A stretch of DNA of 44,181 bases from Paenibacillus antibioticophila. Its GTDB lineage: Bacteria > Bacillota > Bacilli > Paenibacillales > Paenibacillaceae. The position numbers and the translations under genes were made by a program. The notes below the pieces were generated by a model that searched no databases, was not told the DNA's origin, and worked only from the letters and a program-made list of their open reading frames with translations. The DNA lies in contig NZ_HG005140.1 of assembly GCF_000455265.1 (NCBI RefSeq), positions 108,789 to 152,969 on the forward strand, given 5' to 3'. The stretch's first letter is position 1, and each line of letters opens with the position of its first letter. Shown here piece by piece: positions 15,635 through 24,448 of this stretch.

Positions 15635-16057
15635 ATGCAAATTCAACGATGGTGCCAGAGAGCTTTACTGCTGGCCGTTGCTGCGGCAGCAGGATGGAGC
15701 AGTCTGTATACCCCTGCTGCACCGCATGCCCAGGCCGGTTTTTTTAGCGATATGTATCAAGGAATCAAGGATATTTCGGAACTGCCGAGTGAAGTAAATG
15801 AACTGAAGGAGAGCTACCAGCAGACACAGGACAAGCTTGAAGAGGCGAACGCCACCCTGGAGGCTTACCGTCAGCAGAACGAGGCTTTACTTGAGCAAAA
15901 TCGGGAGCTTACGGAATCCGTCGCTGCATTGACGACGGCTCAGCAAAACCGGGAGAATCAGTCGCGCAAGCTGAGGATAATGATCATTACAGGGGTACTG
16001 CTCATTGCAGGTTATTTTGTAGTGCTGCGGTTGATCCGGGTGCTGCTCAGACGCTAG
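15635..16057 (+). CDS. Membrane-tethered coiled-coil protein of unknown function
   Basis: 140 residues. An N-terminal signal or anchor ('LLLAVAAAAGWSSLYTPAAPHAQAG'), a central coiled coil at about residues 50-112 ('LKESYQQTQDKLEEANATLEAYRQQNEALLEQNRELTESV') and a C-terminal membrane helix ('IMIITGVLLIAGYFVVLRLIRVLL') can be seen. If the first segment is cleaved, the coiled coil would lie outside the cell, anchored at the C-terminus. GGAGGTGG lies 5 nt before the ATG. It is 66 bp upstream of the AIM24 gene and may act with it. I do not recognise the family. Confidence 0.75.
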   Translation: MQIQRWCQRALLLAVAAAAGWSSLYTPAAPHAQAGFFSDMYQGIKDISELPSEVNELKESYQQTQDKLEEANATLEAYRQQNEALLEQNRELTESVAALTTAQQNRENQSRKLRIMIITGVLLIAGYFVVLRLIRVLLRR

Positions 16058-16123
16058 CTGGTCCATTCAATCCGCTGTACAATAAGCCGATCAGAAGCCC
16101 GGCATGAAGGGATTGATCCATAG

Positions 16124-16831
16124 ATGAAAATCGAGAATCAACATCAACCGGGCGGCGGCTATGGCGGACAAGCCGTCAGGTTCTTCCTGGACGAAGGGGA
16201 GCAGCTTCATATACTGCACCCTGCCCAGGTGATCGCCTACCGCGGCGCTACGGCCAACCGGGTAGACAGGCTAATGAATATCAAGGGGATGTACCGCAAA
16301 CGGAAGCTGGTTCGGGCTGATTTTACCGGCCCTTGTGAGTTAGCAGCCTCCCTTCCTCCCGGCATCAGTCTTAAAGCTATTTCTCTTAGCGGGGGCAGCG
16401 ATCTGCTGTATGATTTCCGCCATCTCTTCTTCTATACAGATCATATAACTATGGAATCGCGCATTCTGAGCATCAAAAATATGATGATCACCCGGGATGC
16501 TGTGAAAATGAAATTTTCCGGCGAAGGAGAAATCGGTATTTTGACCCAAGGCCAGGTGCTCGAGCTGGAGCTGCATCCTGTTGAGCCGCTATATGTAGAG
16601 GCGGGCTGTGTAGTTGCCTACCCCGAGTCCGCGCGAATGGAACTGGCTGTGTACGGCAATCATCTGGCCAGCCAGCATATGCGCTACCAGTGGAAAATTA
16701 CGGGCCAAGGCTCCGTACTGGTACAGGCCACTGGCGGCAGCCGTCTCCAGCAGGAGCTGGAGAGCGGCGATGGAATCGTAAAGCGGTTCTTGCGAGAAGC
16801 AATTCCCTTTGGGGGCGTGATTATTAAGTAG
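16124..16831 (+). CDS. AIM24 family protein
   Basis: 235 residues of beta-rich sequence with AIM24-like features: 'FFLDEGEQLHILHPAQVIAYRG', 'GEGEIGILTQGQVLELELHPVEPLYVEAGCVVAYPES' and a C-terminal 'VQATGGSRLQQEL'. AIM24 proteins form a TRAP-like beta-barrel fold; in bacteria their role is not established. GAAGGGA lies about 12 nt before the ATG. It follows the coiled-coil membrane protein in the same direction, with no terminator between them. Confidence 0.8.
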   Translation: MKIENQHQPGGGYGGQAVRFFLDEGEQLHILHPAQVIAYRGATANRVDRLMNIKGMYRKRKLVRADFTGPCELAASLPPGISLKAISLSGGSDLLYDFRHLFFYTDHITMESRILSIKNMMITRDAVKMKFSGEGEIGILTQGQVLELELHPVEPLYVEAGCVVAYPESARMELAVYGNHLASQHMRYQWKITGQGSVLVQATGGSRLQQELESGDGIVKRFLREAIPFGGVIIK

Positions 16832-16915
16832 CGAAAACCTGTTTATGAGCTGGCGAATGCTCAGGTGAGTCAAACAGGAAAATGTGCAGCTAAACAAAAA
16901 GAAGGCGCGTTAGAG

Positions 16916-17077
16916 GGGCAACGTGTGAAGAGTTGCTACGATCGCTGTTGTTCGCGGATTTCTATGATTGGACTAAATTCTAACAATGGAGAAATCCGCT
17001 CACAAAGGCGAACGCTCCGCTCTATGCTTCCGAAGTAGCTTTCTTGCAGAAAGCTTTTACCCTTCACACTTATGCCC
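16916..17077 (+). repeat. Dispersed long palindrome family, copy D
   Basis: Core GGGCAACGTGTGAAG ... CCTTCACACTTATGCCC with internal TGTTGTTCGCGGATTTC and GAAATCCGCTCACAAAGGCG. This copy carries an extra ~30 bp near its right arm that itself contains an AGCTTTC/GAAAGCT hairpin. Confidence 0.85.
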
Positions 17078-17692
17078 TGCTTACTTCGCCTTAGGAGTTT
17101 AACTAGCCCCCTGTTTGCACATAGCTGCGCCTAAGCTACACTGCAATAAGCTTGCCGCTTGCGGCAGCAAGCAGGAGACTACACGCGGCCTTGGGCTAAG
17201 CGTGTGAATGGCAAGCTCGCGCGATAGCTTACGCACGACACCGTTAGCATACCGAGCGCATGGAGTTGCCCTAGAGATGCGTTAGGAGTTAGTTGCACCC
17301 AGCCTCAGGATGCTCCGGTCTTGCACCGAAGCTATGCTCAATTGATCGGTATGCTTGTCTTGCTTCAAACTTCACTTGCTCTACATGACTAGGCTAATTC
17401 GACTCCTGCTCATTCCAATCGCAATTTAGTTACTCCCCTTAACTTCTCCATACGACTCACATCCACCGTTAGAAAAATCCGTACACCGTGGGCATAGTTA
17501 AATTCACGTGCTTATCCATTAGGGGCAATGCTGCATACGTAATGCATCAGTGCATCCGGTGGCCCATATGCCGGATGAACGAGCCTGTATATATGCATGT
17601 CGAGGGATACAAGGATGCTGCCTTAGGCAGCTGTATGAGCACTATTAGTGCATCCGGCACTATAAAGCCGAGCTGAAGAGAATGCGTAATAA

Positions 17693-17861
17693 GGGTATAA
17701 GTGTGAAGTTTGCTGTAGTAAAAGCTTTCTGAAAAGAAAGCTTCTTCGGGAGCATATGCTCGGAGTGTTCGTCTTTGTGAGTGGATTTCTACCCTGCTAT
17801 GGTTTATTCAATCAAGAAATCCGCGAGCAATAGCGATCGTAAGCACACTTCACACCTTGCC
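17693..17861 (-). repeat. Dispersed long palindrome family, copy E (inverted)
   Basis: Opposite orientation, from GGGTATAAGTGTGAAG to CTTCACACCTTGCCC. It contains an insertion with two nested small hairpins (AAGCTTTC / GAAAGCTT and GAGCATATGCTC) matching the position of the extra segment in copy D. Confidence 0.85.
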
Positions 17862-17901
17862 CACAACACGCAGAATCATTATTCTCCCTTTTGGAAATAT
17901 A

Positions 17902-19059
17902 TCACTTTTTGCCGGCATCGATATCCTGGGGACGCAATCCCTCCCAAATGTTCGGAATCTCCACTTGATCCGGATCCTCAAAGACAAGAAAGGCCGTCGG
18001 TAAATACCGTTCTCCGTATTCGGATGACGGCTTATTGGCGATCTCTCCGCCTTTCGTGACCAGCACGGTCGAGGAACCGCCGTCCAGATTGGCAGCAATC
18101 ACCGCTCCATGATCCAGCATGATCTGCTGAACATCGTAAAGACTAGCCCCGATGCTGTAGCCGGGCTGGCGTCCATCGATCACGACAAAGAGAATCGCGC
18201 CGTCCTCCCGCTGCCCCATTGCCGTTCTTGGAGCAATTCCCCAGCCTTCCTTCTGGCTTTTGATCTGCCCCTTGCCATTCACAATAATACGGGGCTGGAA
18301 GGTGACCGCCTCCTGAATGCCCAGCTCGGACAGCTCGGTTAACGTATATTTGCCGGCGATCATCTTGCCCTTCTTATCGATACCGACAATTTGGGTCGCA
18401 TCGTTGGCTCCGATTCCATTGTAGTAAAGCTTCCCTTGGGAAATAACGACTCCGATCGGCTTGAAGCCGTTCCCCTTCCAGTTTGGATCCGCAAAGCCGC
18501 CGCCATTGACCCCGGCAACCGCCCCGGTGCGAGCCACCATGCTGGATACCTTCTCCCCCTTGCCAGTCTTGGCTGGAACGCCTAACCGGATCTTGGTCGG
18601 ATCGTTGACCGTCAGAACAAAACCATGGTAGCCCGTACCGGAAACCTCTTCGATTTCAATTAAGGGCTTCTCTTCCTCGGCCCCCTCTTCCTCTTCGCCA
18701 GTTGGAAGGTTAATCGTATGCGTATCCTCCTCGGTTCCCATGGCATCAAATTGAGCCTGGTAGGCAGCAACACGCTTATCCAATTCTGCTTGTCCGATGA
18801 TATATTTAGCCCAATGACGGTGCTGTGTCGTGATCAGCGTATCTGCCATCAGATAACGCATACTGTTGCCTGACGGAGTTAGAAATAGCCAAAGTGTGCC
18901 TAAAACCCCGATGACCATAAAGGTCACGACTAAACGGCCGATAAACCGTAAAAATACACCTTTCTTTTTTCGGCGCGGCTTACGCGTTGTCTTCCTTTTT
19001 TGCTGCCCCTGATTCTTGCGTGCCGTAGAACGGCTGGGCAATGATGATGGAGTAGGCAT
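17902..19059 (-). CDS. Phosphodiester glycosidase (NAGPA-domain) family membrane protein
   Basis: 385 residues. A very basic N-terminus (residues 10-37), one membrane helix (about 40-60), a Glu-rich linker (about 120-140) and a C-terminal NAGPA domain are visible. The domain has 'VAGVNGGGFAD', 'GVVISQGKLYYN', 'PRTAMGQREDGAILFVVIDGRQPGYS' and 'NLDGGSSTVLV'. NAGPA-like proteins hydrolyse GlcNAc-1-P type phosphodiester sugars or act in envelope polysaccharide turnover. The domain would be outside the membrane. The substrate here is unknown. It is monocistronic on the minus strand. Confidence 0.88.
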   Translation of the reverse strand: MPTPSSLPSRSTARKNQGQQKRKTTRKPRRKKKGVFLRFIGRLVVTFMVIGVLGTLWLFLTPSGNSMRYLMADTLITTQHRHWAKYIIGQAELDKRVAAYQAQFDAMGTEEDTHTINLPTGEEEEGAEEEKPLIEIEEVSGTGYHGFVLTVNDPTKIRLGVPAKTGKGEKVSSMVARTGAVAGVNGGGFADPNWKGNGFKPIGVVISQGKLYYNGIGANDATQIVGIDKKGKMIAGKYTLTELSELGIQEAVTFQPRIIVNGKGQIKSQKEGWGIAPRTAMGQREDGAILFVVIDGRQPGYSIGASLYDVQQIMLDHGAVIAANLDGGSSTVLVTKGGEIANKPSSEYGERYLPTAFLVFEDPDQVEIPNIWEGLRPQDIDAGKK

Positions 19060-19209
19060 GCTTGATCTCCTTATCTTGCTTATTCACTTGCTCTTCTTCA
19101 TGTTAACGACTTAAGCCTGAGAAAAGTTTCGCCGAAGTTGAGGGTATCCCAAAGTCATCGCAGAGGTTAGGGACACCTTTTTCAAAGTAACGTCATGCCG
19201 TGCGTTGCG

Positions 19210-19410
19210 GAACAAGTGCCATTAAGCATTAAAATTGTTGGCGGGCGGCTCCGGGAGGCGAAATAAGTGCCGAAAGGCATTAAAATTGCTGGCGTGGGTG
19301 CTCGTGCGTCAAAAATAAATGCCAAAAGGCATTAAATTGCTGGCGTGGGTGCTCATGCGTCAAAAATAAATGCCAAAAGGCATTAATTTTGCTGGTGCGG
19401 ATGCCGGTGA
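19210..19410 (-). repeat. 51-bp tandem repeat array, locus 1 (4 copies)
   Basis: Four units whose GCC anchors fall at 19218, 19269, 19321 and 19372 (spacing 51-52). Each unit has GCC-AAAA-GGC (or a GAAA variant), then ATTAAAATTGCTGGCG, then GGGTGCTCATGCGTC. The same unit in reverse orientation makes up the array at 43.6 kb. The rest of the gap 19060-19675 shows only a terminator. Confidence 0.85.
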
Positions 19411-19564
19411 GACCATTATAATCCAGAAGGTCACTAAAGCTTCAACACACTAAAGCTTCGAGGATTGCCAAAACCAGGTGATGTTTGTCAGATTCAAGTA
19501 AGTTTGAAGGTCGGGTGGATTTCCCTCACTCCTTGTTTGATCAAAGAAGCCTCAGTGGACACAA

Positions 19565-19612
19565 GAAAACAAGGGATCAAGCGGCCTTCTCTCGCTTTGA
19601 TCCCTTGTTTCC
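19565..19612 (-). terminator. Terminator downstream of the rhodanese gene
   Basis: A 12-bp core stem ACAAGGGATCAA / TTGATCCCTTGT extended by GCG / CGC. On the minus strand it is followed by TTTTCTTG. It lies about 65 bp past the stop of the rhodanese gene. Confidence 0.75.
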
Positions 19613-19675
19613 TATATGAATATCACTCTACTTTGTTATTAAGGGTGTAAAGAATTTTTGGGACACCCTCGTGTG

Positions 19676-19990
19676 TTATTCGATCTCGCCTTCCCAAAAC
19701 ATCATTCCGCCCATGACATTGACGGCTCTGAAGCCTTGCTCCTCCAGCCATTCACAGGCCAGCGCGCTTCTTCCCCCGCTATGGCAGATAACGAACCATT
19801 CTTCCTGCGGGTCCAGTTCGTCCATTCTATGTGGAAGCTGCCCTAATGGAATGTGCCTTGCACTCGGGATATGACCCTGGAACCATTCATGAGGCTCCCG
19901 CACGTCAACAATATGCAGGCCCTCTCCCCGCTCCAGCCGATCATTCAGCTCTTTGGAAGATATTTCTTCAAAGGGTAAACCATTATGCAC
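19676..19990 (-). CDS. Rhodanese-like domain protein
   Basis: 104 residues forming one rhodanese domain: 'HIVDVREPHEWFQGHIPSARHIPLGQL', then the active-site loop 'VICHSGGRSALACEWLEEQGF' with its catalytic Cys, and the closing 'NVMGGMMFWEGEIE'. It probably carries persulfide sulfur in the cytoplasm. The start is most likely the GTG at 19988-19990, 9 nt after AAGGAG; the nearer ATG abuts the ribosome binding site and an earlier ATG (20044) has none. No partner gene is adjacent. Confidence 0.88.
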   Translation of the reverse strand: MHNGLPFEEISSKELNDRLERGEGLHIVDVREPHEWFQGHIPSARHIPLGQLPHRMDELDPQEEWFVICHSGGRSALACEWLEEQGFRAVNVMGGMMFWEGEIE

Positions 19991-20094
19991 CGCTATCATC
20001 TCCTTCGTGAGAGTACCTCTGGTGCATAAGCATAGGGGAAGCATAGCGGCTTGTCAAATGACCGCCCGCTCTCTGAATCTCCTCTTTCTCTTCT

Positions 20095-21273
20095 TTAGCT
20101 CAAAAACTCCAAATTACGGTTTATCAATTCAATTCGCTGCTGCACACAGGCATAGGAGCGAAGCGGGTCCTCCGGCGTGTTCAGCACATAGTCAAGCAGA
20201 CGGTCAACCGTAGTGGTAGCCACATGGCAGCGCGTGTCAGAGGATGCATAGTACAAGTAGACGTCCCCATTTTCTCTGGCGATCAAACCGTTAATGAACA
20301 CAACGTTCGAGACATCGCCGATTCTTTCTTCTCCTTCCGGGGCAATCAGATAACCGGCCGGAGCATGCAGCAGCGTCGACGGATCCTGCAGATCGGTCAG
20401 GAAGGCATACACGACATAGCGCAGGCCTGACGCTGTATTTCTTACGCCGTGCGCAATATGAAGCCACCCCTTCTCCGTCTTGATCGGAGCCGGGCCTTGG
20501 CCGTTCTTCACTTCTTTGATCGTATGATAATAACGGCGGTCTATCATCGTCTCACTCTCAATAACAGCAGGATTCATACTGTCGGACAGGCCCCATCCGA
20601 TTCCTCCGCCGGAACCGGCATCGATGAATCCGTCCTGCGGGCGGGTATAGAATGCATACTTCCCGTCTACGAATTCGGGATGAAGCACCACATTGCGCTG
20701 CTGGGCCGAGCTGGTCTTCAGATCCGGGAGCCGCTCCCATGTCCTAAGATCCTTTGTACGTGCTATACCAGCCTGAGCAACTGCACTCGAGAGATCCCCT
20801 GGAGCCGCATCAGGATCCTTTCTTTCTGTGCAAAATACACCGTAAATCCAGCCGTCTTCATGCTTGGTCAGACGCATATCATATACGTTTGTGTCTTCCT
20901 CTTCGGTCTCCGGCATCACAACCGGATGATCCCACAAACGGAAGCCGTCAACCCCGCTATCACTCTCGGCAACGGCAAAAAACGACTTCCGGTCCACACC
21001 TTCCATACGCGCAATCAGATAGAACTTTCCGTCAAGCTCAATAGCCCCTGGATTAAAGGCCGCATTGACACCGATCCGTTCCATGAAATACGGGTTCGTC
21101 TCCGGATTAAAGTCATAACGCCACACAAGCGGAGCATGGGCATGGGTCAATACAGGATTGGCATACCGCTCATAGATCCCGTTCTCGGAGAACAAAGCTT
21201 CATTTTTACGGGAAATTAATGCCTCGTAGCAATCCTCGATCTGTTCCTTGCGCTGTTCGAACAATGTACTCAT
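20095..21273 (-). CDS. GH130 family beta-mannoside phosphorylase (mannosylglucose phosphorylase-like)
   Basis: 392 residues with the GH130 five-bladed propeller pattern: '[56 protein letters not shown]', '[19 protein letters not shown]' carrying the catalytic Asp region, '[25 protein letters not shown]' and 'WLHIAHGV'. The long N-terminal segment fits the 4-O-beta-mannosyl-glucose phosphorylase subgroup, which splits mannosyl-glucose with phosphate into mannose-1-phosphate and glucose. It lies downstream of an epimerase that would make this substrate from mannobiose. GGAGGG lies about 13 nt upstream of the ATG. The cytoplasmic role is inferred from family and neighbour. Confidence 0.88.
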   Translation of the reverse strand: MSTLFEQRKEQIEDCYEALISRKNEALFSENGIYERYANPVLTHAHAPLVWRYDFNPETNPYFMERIGVNAAFNPGAIELDGKFYLIARMEGVDRKSFFAVAESDSGVDGFRLWDHPVVMPETEEEDTNVYDMRLTKHEDGWIYGVFCTERKDPDAAPGDLSSAVAQAGIARTKDLRTWERLPDLKTSSAQQRNVVLHPEFVDGKYAFYTRPQDGFIDAGSGGGIGWGLSDSMNPAVIESETMIDRRYYHTIKEVKNGQGPAPIKTEKGWLHIAHGVRNTASGLRYVVYAFLTDLQDPSTLLHAPAGYLIAPEGEERIGDVSNVVFINGLIARENGDVYLYYASSDTRCHVATTTVDRLLDYVLNTPEDPLRSYACVQQRIELINRNLEFLS

Positions 21274-21396
21274 CTGTTATACACAGCCCTCCACAAATTT
21301 AATATAATTAACAATTTATACCATTAAATAAGCGATCAAAAGTTAACCTTTCAGCACCGAGAAGGTTGGATGAAGTTAGGGACAGAGTAGCGGAGC

Positions 21397-21414
21397 GTAG
21401 GCAGAACCTACGTG
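21397..21414. repeat. Small perfect hairpin between epimerase and phosphorylase genes
   Basis: CGTAGG CAGAA CCTACG forms a 6-bp stem in the 206-bp gap. There is no T-run, so it is not a clear terminator; it could be a processing or mRNA-stability element. Confidence 0.4.
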
Positions 21415-21479
21415 AGCAACGGAAGGCCCGGCTGAATTCAAGATTCGATGCCGAGTCACTTCAAGATTTTGCTTCGTGA

Positions 21480-22664
21480 TCAAAGGTTAATACGTTCGAT
21501 AATTTCAAAACAGGCCCGACCGTTATGATACGGACATTTCCACTCGTTGACCTTCGGATCGTTGAGGTCCGGATTGCCAGCCCGGTCTGTCTTCCAATAC
21601 CACTCTCCATGGATCGGATCAACAATATGCTTACGGGTGAACCCCCAGCATCCCGTAGCTGCCTTCAGGAAGCGCTCTTCTCCGGTCATTTGCCAAGCAT
21701 TCACGAATCCTACGATCGCTTCAGCCTGCCCCCACCAGTGCTTATCTGTGTCGAAGACGCCATTGGCATCCCCTTCCCACATAATCGCTCCATCAGCATC
21801 CATTCCTTCCGTCAACACGGCATCCGCCATTCGCAGCGCCGCATTCCGGGTCCGCTCAAGCAGTTCGGCGTCTCCGTACAGCTCTGCTGCCTCCATGAGC
21901 AGCCAGCTTCCTTCGATATCATGGCCATAAGAGACATGGCTGGACTTCAAGCTCCAATCCTCATCGAAGTACAAATGAAAATGACCGCCCTCTTCATCAA
22001 CGATCCGATCGAGCATGTCTCCTATTAATCTCCTGAATTGCTTCTCCAGCTTTGGAGCTCTGGCAATGCGGAAATAGTTCGTATAGGCCTCCAGAACATG
22101 AAGGTGGGTATTCATCGACTTCTTATCATTCTGATCATGAATACCAAGGCGCATATCCCCTTCATCCGTCCAATCTCTCGCATAGGCCTCAACATACCCT
22201 CCGTGAACCGGATCAAAGCCTTTCTCAACTACTTCGAATACTTCTTCGGCAAGAGGAAGAAGATCCTTGCGTCCACTAGCAAGAATAAATTCGGATAGCG
22301 CATAAAGGTAAAATGCCAGCCCATAAATCTGCTTTTTGGTCTGCAGGGGACGTCCACGATAATCGACCATCCAGAAATACCCCGGATACTCCGGGTCTCG
22401 GAAGTGAGCTTCAAGATAATGCAGCGCCCTTTCTGCCATTTCCATATATTCCGGCTTCGGTTCATGCCGATAGGCACGGGCGAAGGTCCAGAGAATCCGG
22501 GCGTTCAGCACCAAGCCCTTCGGGGCGTCCGGCACCACGGTCATATCGCTGTTGATCTGTCCGACAAATCCTCCATGCTTAACATCAATAGAATGCTCTA
22601 ACCAAAAACGAAGAATATCATGCAGCTCTTTGTTCATTTCCTGCTTAAGCTGTAATGGTTCCAA
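21480..22664 (-). CDS. Cellobiose/mannobiose 2-epimerase (AGE family)
   Basis: 394 residues of the (alpha/alpha)6 AGE superfamily. Signature segments are 'GGFVGQINSDM', 'KGLVLNARILWTFARAY', 'MNTHLHVLEAYTNYFR' with the His used for epimerisation, 'SSHVSYGHDIEGSWLLMEAAEL', 'WWGQAEAIVGFVNAW' and 'VNEWKCPYHNGRACFEI'. The enzyme converts the reducing glucose or mannose of beta-1,4-disaccharides at C2. With the neighbouring GH130 enzyme it gives the mannobiose to mannosyl-glucose to mannose-1-P route. It starts with TTG at 22662-22664, about 6 nt after AGAGGTGAT. Divergent from the LacI regulator and controlled from the palindromes between them. Confidence 0.92.
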   Translation of the reverse strand: MEPLQLKQEMNKELHDILRFWLEHSIDVKHGGFVGQINSDMTVVPDAPKGLVLNARILWTFARAYRHEPKPEYMEMAERALHYLEAHFRDPEYPGYFWMVDYRGRPLQTKKQIYGLAFYLYALSEFILASGRKDLLPLAEEVFEVVEKGFDPVHGGYVEAYARDWTDEGDMRLGIHDQNDKKSMNTHLHVLEAYTNYFRIARAPKLEKQFRRLIGDMLDRIVDEEGGHFHLYFDEDWSLKSSHVSYGHDIEGSWLLMEAAELYGDAELLERTRNAALRMADAVLTEGMDADGAIMWEGDANGVFDTDKHWWGQAEAIVGFVNAWQMTGEERFLKAATGCWGFTRKHIVDPIHGEWYWKTDRAGNPDLNDPKVNEWKCPYHNGRACFEIIERINL

Positions 22665-22681
22665 TTCTTATCACCTCTATT

Positions 22682-22735
22682 TTGTTAGCTAACAATCACA
22701 ATTGTAAACTAACAAAATAACAAGTTCAACTTGTT
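22682..22735. promoter_or_regulatory. LacI-type operator cluster between epimerase and regulator
   Basis: Two perfect palindromes: TTGTTAGCTAACAA (22682-22695) and AACAAGTTCAACTTGTT (22719-22735). In addition there are half-sites CTAACAAAA at 22709 and 22739. The divergent genes start on both sides, so the LacI-family product probably binds here. The palindromes share the AACAA half-site end. Confidence 0.7.
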
Positions 22736-22821
22736 TCGCTAACAAAACACCTTGTAAACCTAATCGTAATCCGATAGTATAGATTTCGATACTCCCAAGA
22801 GAAAAAGGGGCTTTATAAGAG

Positions 22822-23895
22822 ATGAAAAAAGTGACCATGCAGCAAATTGCCGATGCGCTTGGGCTTTCCAAATATGCTGTTTCAAAAGCGTTAGCCGGTA
22901 AAGAGGGGGTCTCCCCTCAAACCCGTGAAAAAATAATTGATACCGCTACCCGGCTTGGATATTTCAAGCAACAGCGCACCGTCAGAGGTCATGAGGAGAA
23001 AAGCAGGCCCAGTACAACAGGGCAAGAGGTATGGGGACAAGATAAGCAGACCGTCGCCGTGCTGATGCCTAATATTAGACTGCAGACCATGGACTCAACC
23101 TTCTGGAGCATGATTGTGCACGGAATCGGCAACGCGCTCTCCCGCCGCGGACTCGGCATGCTCATCCTGACGGAGCAGACTCCAGAGGGATTTGAGCGGC
23201 TGCTGAAGCCGGACAGCCTGCTCGGCGTCATCGGTGTTGGAGAAGTGACGACATCCATGCTGCTGGAGATCAAGCGGCTGGGACTACCCTTTGTCCTAAC
23301 AGATCATGAGGATCCTCTCGTTCCATCCGATACGGTATTCGCCTCCAATATCGACAGCATGTCGATGATTACCGGACACCTCTGGGCATTAGGGCACCGT
23401 TCCTTCTGGTTTCTGGGAGAAATGCGCTACTCGCGAAGCTTCACGGACCGCTGGATTGGTTTTCGCAAAGCCCTGGAGGACAATGGTCTCGATATCCGCC
23501 CGGCAAACAACCAGTTAGCTTTAACCAGCACGGATCACAGCGCCAATTTCGCACTGCTGCAGGAGAAGATAAGCGAATATACCGATAACGGCGAACCGAT
23601 TCCGACCGCCTGGGTCTGTGCCAATGACGAGATTGCCCTTGCCGCATTAGAAGCGCTTCAAGCAAGCGGCATGTCTGTGCCGGATGTTATATCGGTTACC
23701 GGCTTCGACAATATTGAGGAATCCGGACGTTCCGCCATTCCGCTGACTACCGTTAATGTAGACAAGGAGCGGCTGGGAGAACGTGCGGTTTCCGCTCTGC
23801 TGGACCGGATTAGCGAGCCTGGCAGACCCTTCGAGAAGATCAACCTGGCATGCGATCTGGTCGTAAGATCATCAACGGGAAGTCCTAACAAATAA
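22822..23895 (+). CDS. LacI family transcriptional regulator
   Basis: 357 residues. The N-terminal helix-turn-helix 'TMQQIADALGLSKYAVSKALAGKEGVSPQTREKIIDTATRLGY' is followed by a periplasmic-binding-like sensor domain ending 'VISVTGFDNIEESGRSAIPLTTVNVDKERLGERAVSALLDRI'. A ~25-residue charged insertion follows the hinge. It is divergent from the mannoside epimerase gene and probably represses that operon until a manno-oligosaccharide or derivative binds; the effector is an inference. The ribosome binding site (GGGGCTTTATAAGAG) is weak. Confidence 0.92.
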   Translation: MKKVTMQQIADALGLSKYAVSKALAGKEGVSPQTREKIIDTATRLGYFKQQRTVRGHEEKSRPSTTGQEVWGQDKQTVAVLMPNIRLQTMDSTFWSMIVHGIGNALSRRGLGMLILTEQTPEGFERLLKPDSLLGVIGVGEVTTSMLLEIKRLGLPFVLTDHEDPLVPSDTVFASNIDSMSMITGHLWALGHRSFWFLGEMRYSRSFTDRWIGFRKALEDNGLDIRPANNQLALTSTDHSANFALLQEKISEYTDNGEPIPTAWVCANDEIALAALEALQASGMSVPDVISVTGFDNIEESGRSAIPLTTVNVDKERLGERAVSALLDRISEPGRPFEKINLACDLVVRSSTGSPNK

Positions 23896-23930
23896 AGGCC
23901 GGACGAGGAGTTTATCTCCAGTCCGGCCTT
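23895..23930 (+). terminator. Terminator shared by lacI-type and LMW-PTP genes
   Basis: A 10-bp stem AAGGCCGGAC / GTCCGGCCTT with an inner GGAG / CTCC stem, overlapping the last base of the regulator's stop codon. It lies between convergent genes and can act on both strands. Confidence 0.8.
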
Positions 23931-23956
23931 CGGCATGCTATGGATACTAATTTACA

Positions 23957-24448
23957 TTACAGCCCCTTTTCCCGCCGAATCAGTTCCAGCAAGGCACTGC
24001 ACCCTGCAGTAAGCAGGTCATAAACCTCTTCAAAATTTCCTGTATAATACGGATCAGGAACGTCCTTAAGCAGGGATTCCGGAACAAGGTCCATCAGCTT
24101 GATAATCCGGGCATCTGCCCGGGAGGCTAGCGTGCGGAGATCCTGTTCATTTTGACCATCCATAGCGACAATATAGTCAAACCGGGTAAAGTCATCCCCG
24201 GCAACCTGTCTTGCCTTCTGGCCTTCATACGAGATTCCGTACTGGTCAAGGATACGCCGTGTGCCCTCATAAGGGGGCTTGCCGGTATGCCAATTGCCGG
24301 TTCCCGCCGAATCAATCGTGATGAGCTCCTGCAATTGCGCCTCGATCATCCGATGGCGGAAGATCGCTTCCGCCATCGGAGAACGGCAGATGTTACCCAG
24401 ACAAACAAACAGGACACCGACTCTATTTTTATGATCCAACCTTGTCAT
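23957..24448 (-). CDS. Low-molecular-weight protein-tyrosine phosphatase
   Basis: 163 residues. The P-loop 'VCLGNICRSPMAEAIF' carries the CX5R catalytic motif (Cys16, Arg22), and the general acid lies in 'DVPDPYYTGNFEEVYDLL'. It dephosphorylates tyrosine or arginine residues in the cytoplasm; in Bacillus, relatives such as YwlE act on phosphoarginine, but I cannot tell which class this is. Its ATG overlaps the TAA of the TraB-family gene by one base (TAATG), indicating translational coupling. Last gene of a seven-gene minus-strand operon. Confidence 0.92.
   Translation of the reverse strand: MTRLDHKNRVGVLFVCLGNICRSPMAEAIFRHRMIEAQLQELITIDSAGTGNWHTGKPPYEGTRRILDQYGISYEGQKARQVAGDDFTRFDYIVAMDGQNEQDLRTLASRADARIIKLMDLVPESLLKDVPDPYYTGNFEEVYDLLTAGCSALLELIRREKGL

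Larger units (their letters stand above)
16888..17880. repeat. Repeat-bounded ~1-kb noncoding element, copy 2
   Basis: It occupies almost all of the gap 16832-17901 and contains no credible gene. It is bounded by inverted copies of the dispersed palindrome (16916-17077 and 17693-17861) and aligns in order with element 1 (5970-7075), though strongly diverged. The shared 3' block at 17643-17710 contains ATTAGTGC, GGCACT, AGCCGAGCT and ATAAGTGTGAAG. After the right palindrome both copies continue with a short CACGCAGAA-like end. This copy lacks the AGTGAAA nested repeats of element 1. Confidence 0.7.

Noticed and set aside
5970..17880. CRISPR array or phage attachment sites formed by the dispersed palindromes
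   Set aside because: Copies are kilobases apart, 130-200 bp long and not regularly spaced; no cas, integrase or phage gene is present.
17488..18059. Short plus-strand frames in and after element 2
   Set aside because: No ribosome binding sites or domains; the second overlaps the antisense of the NAGPA-domain gene.
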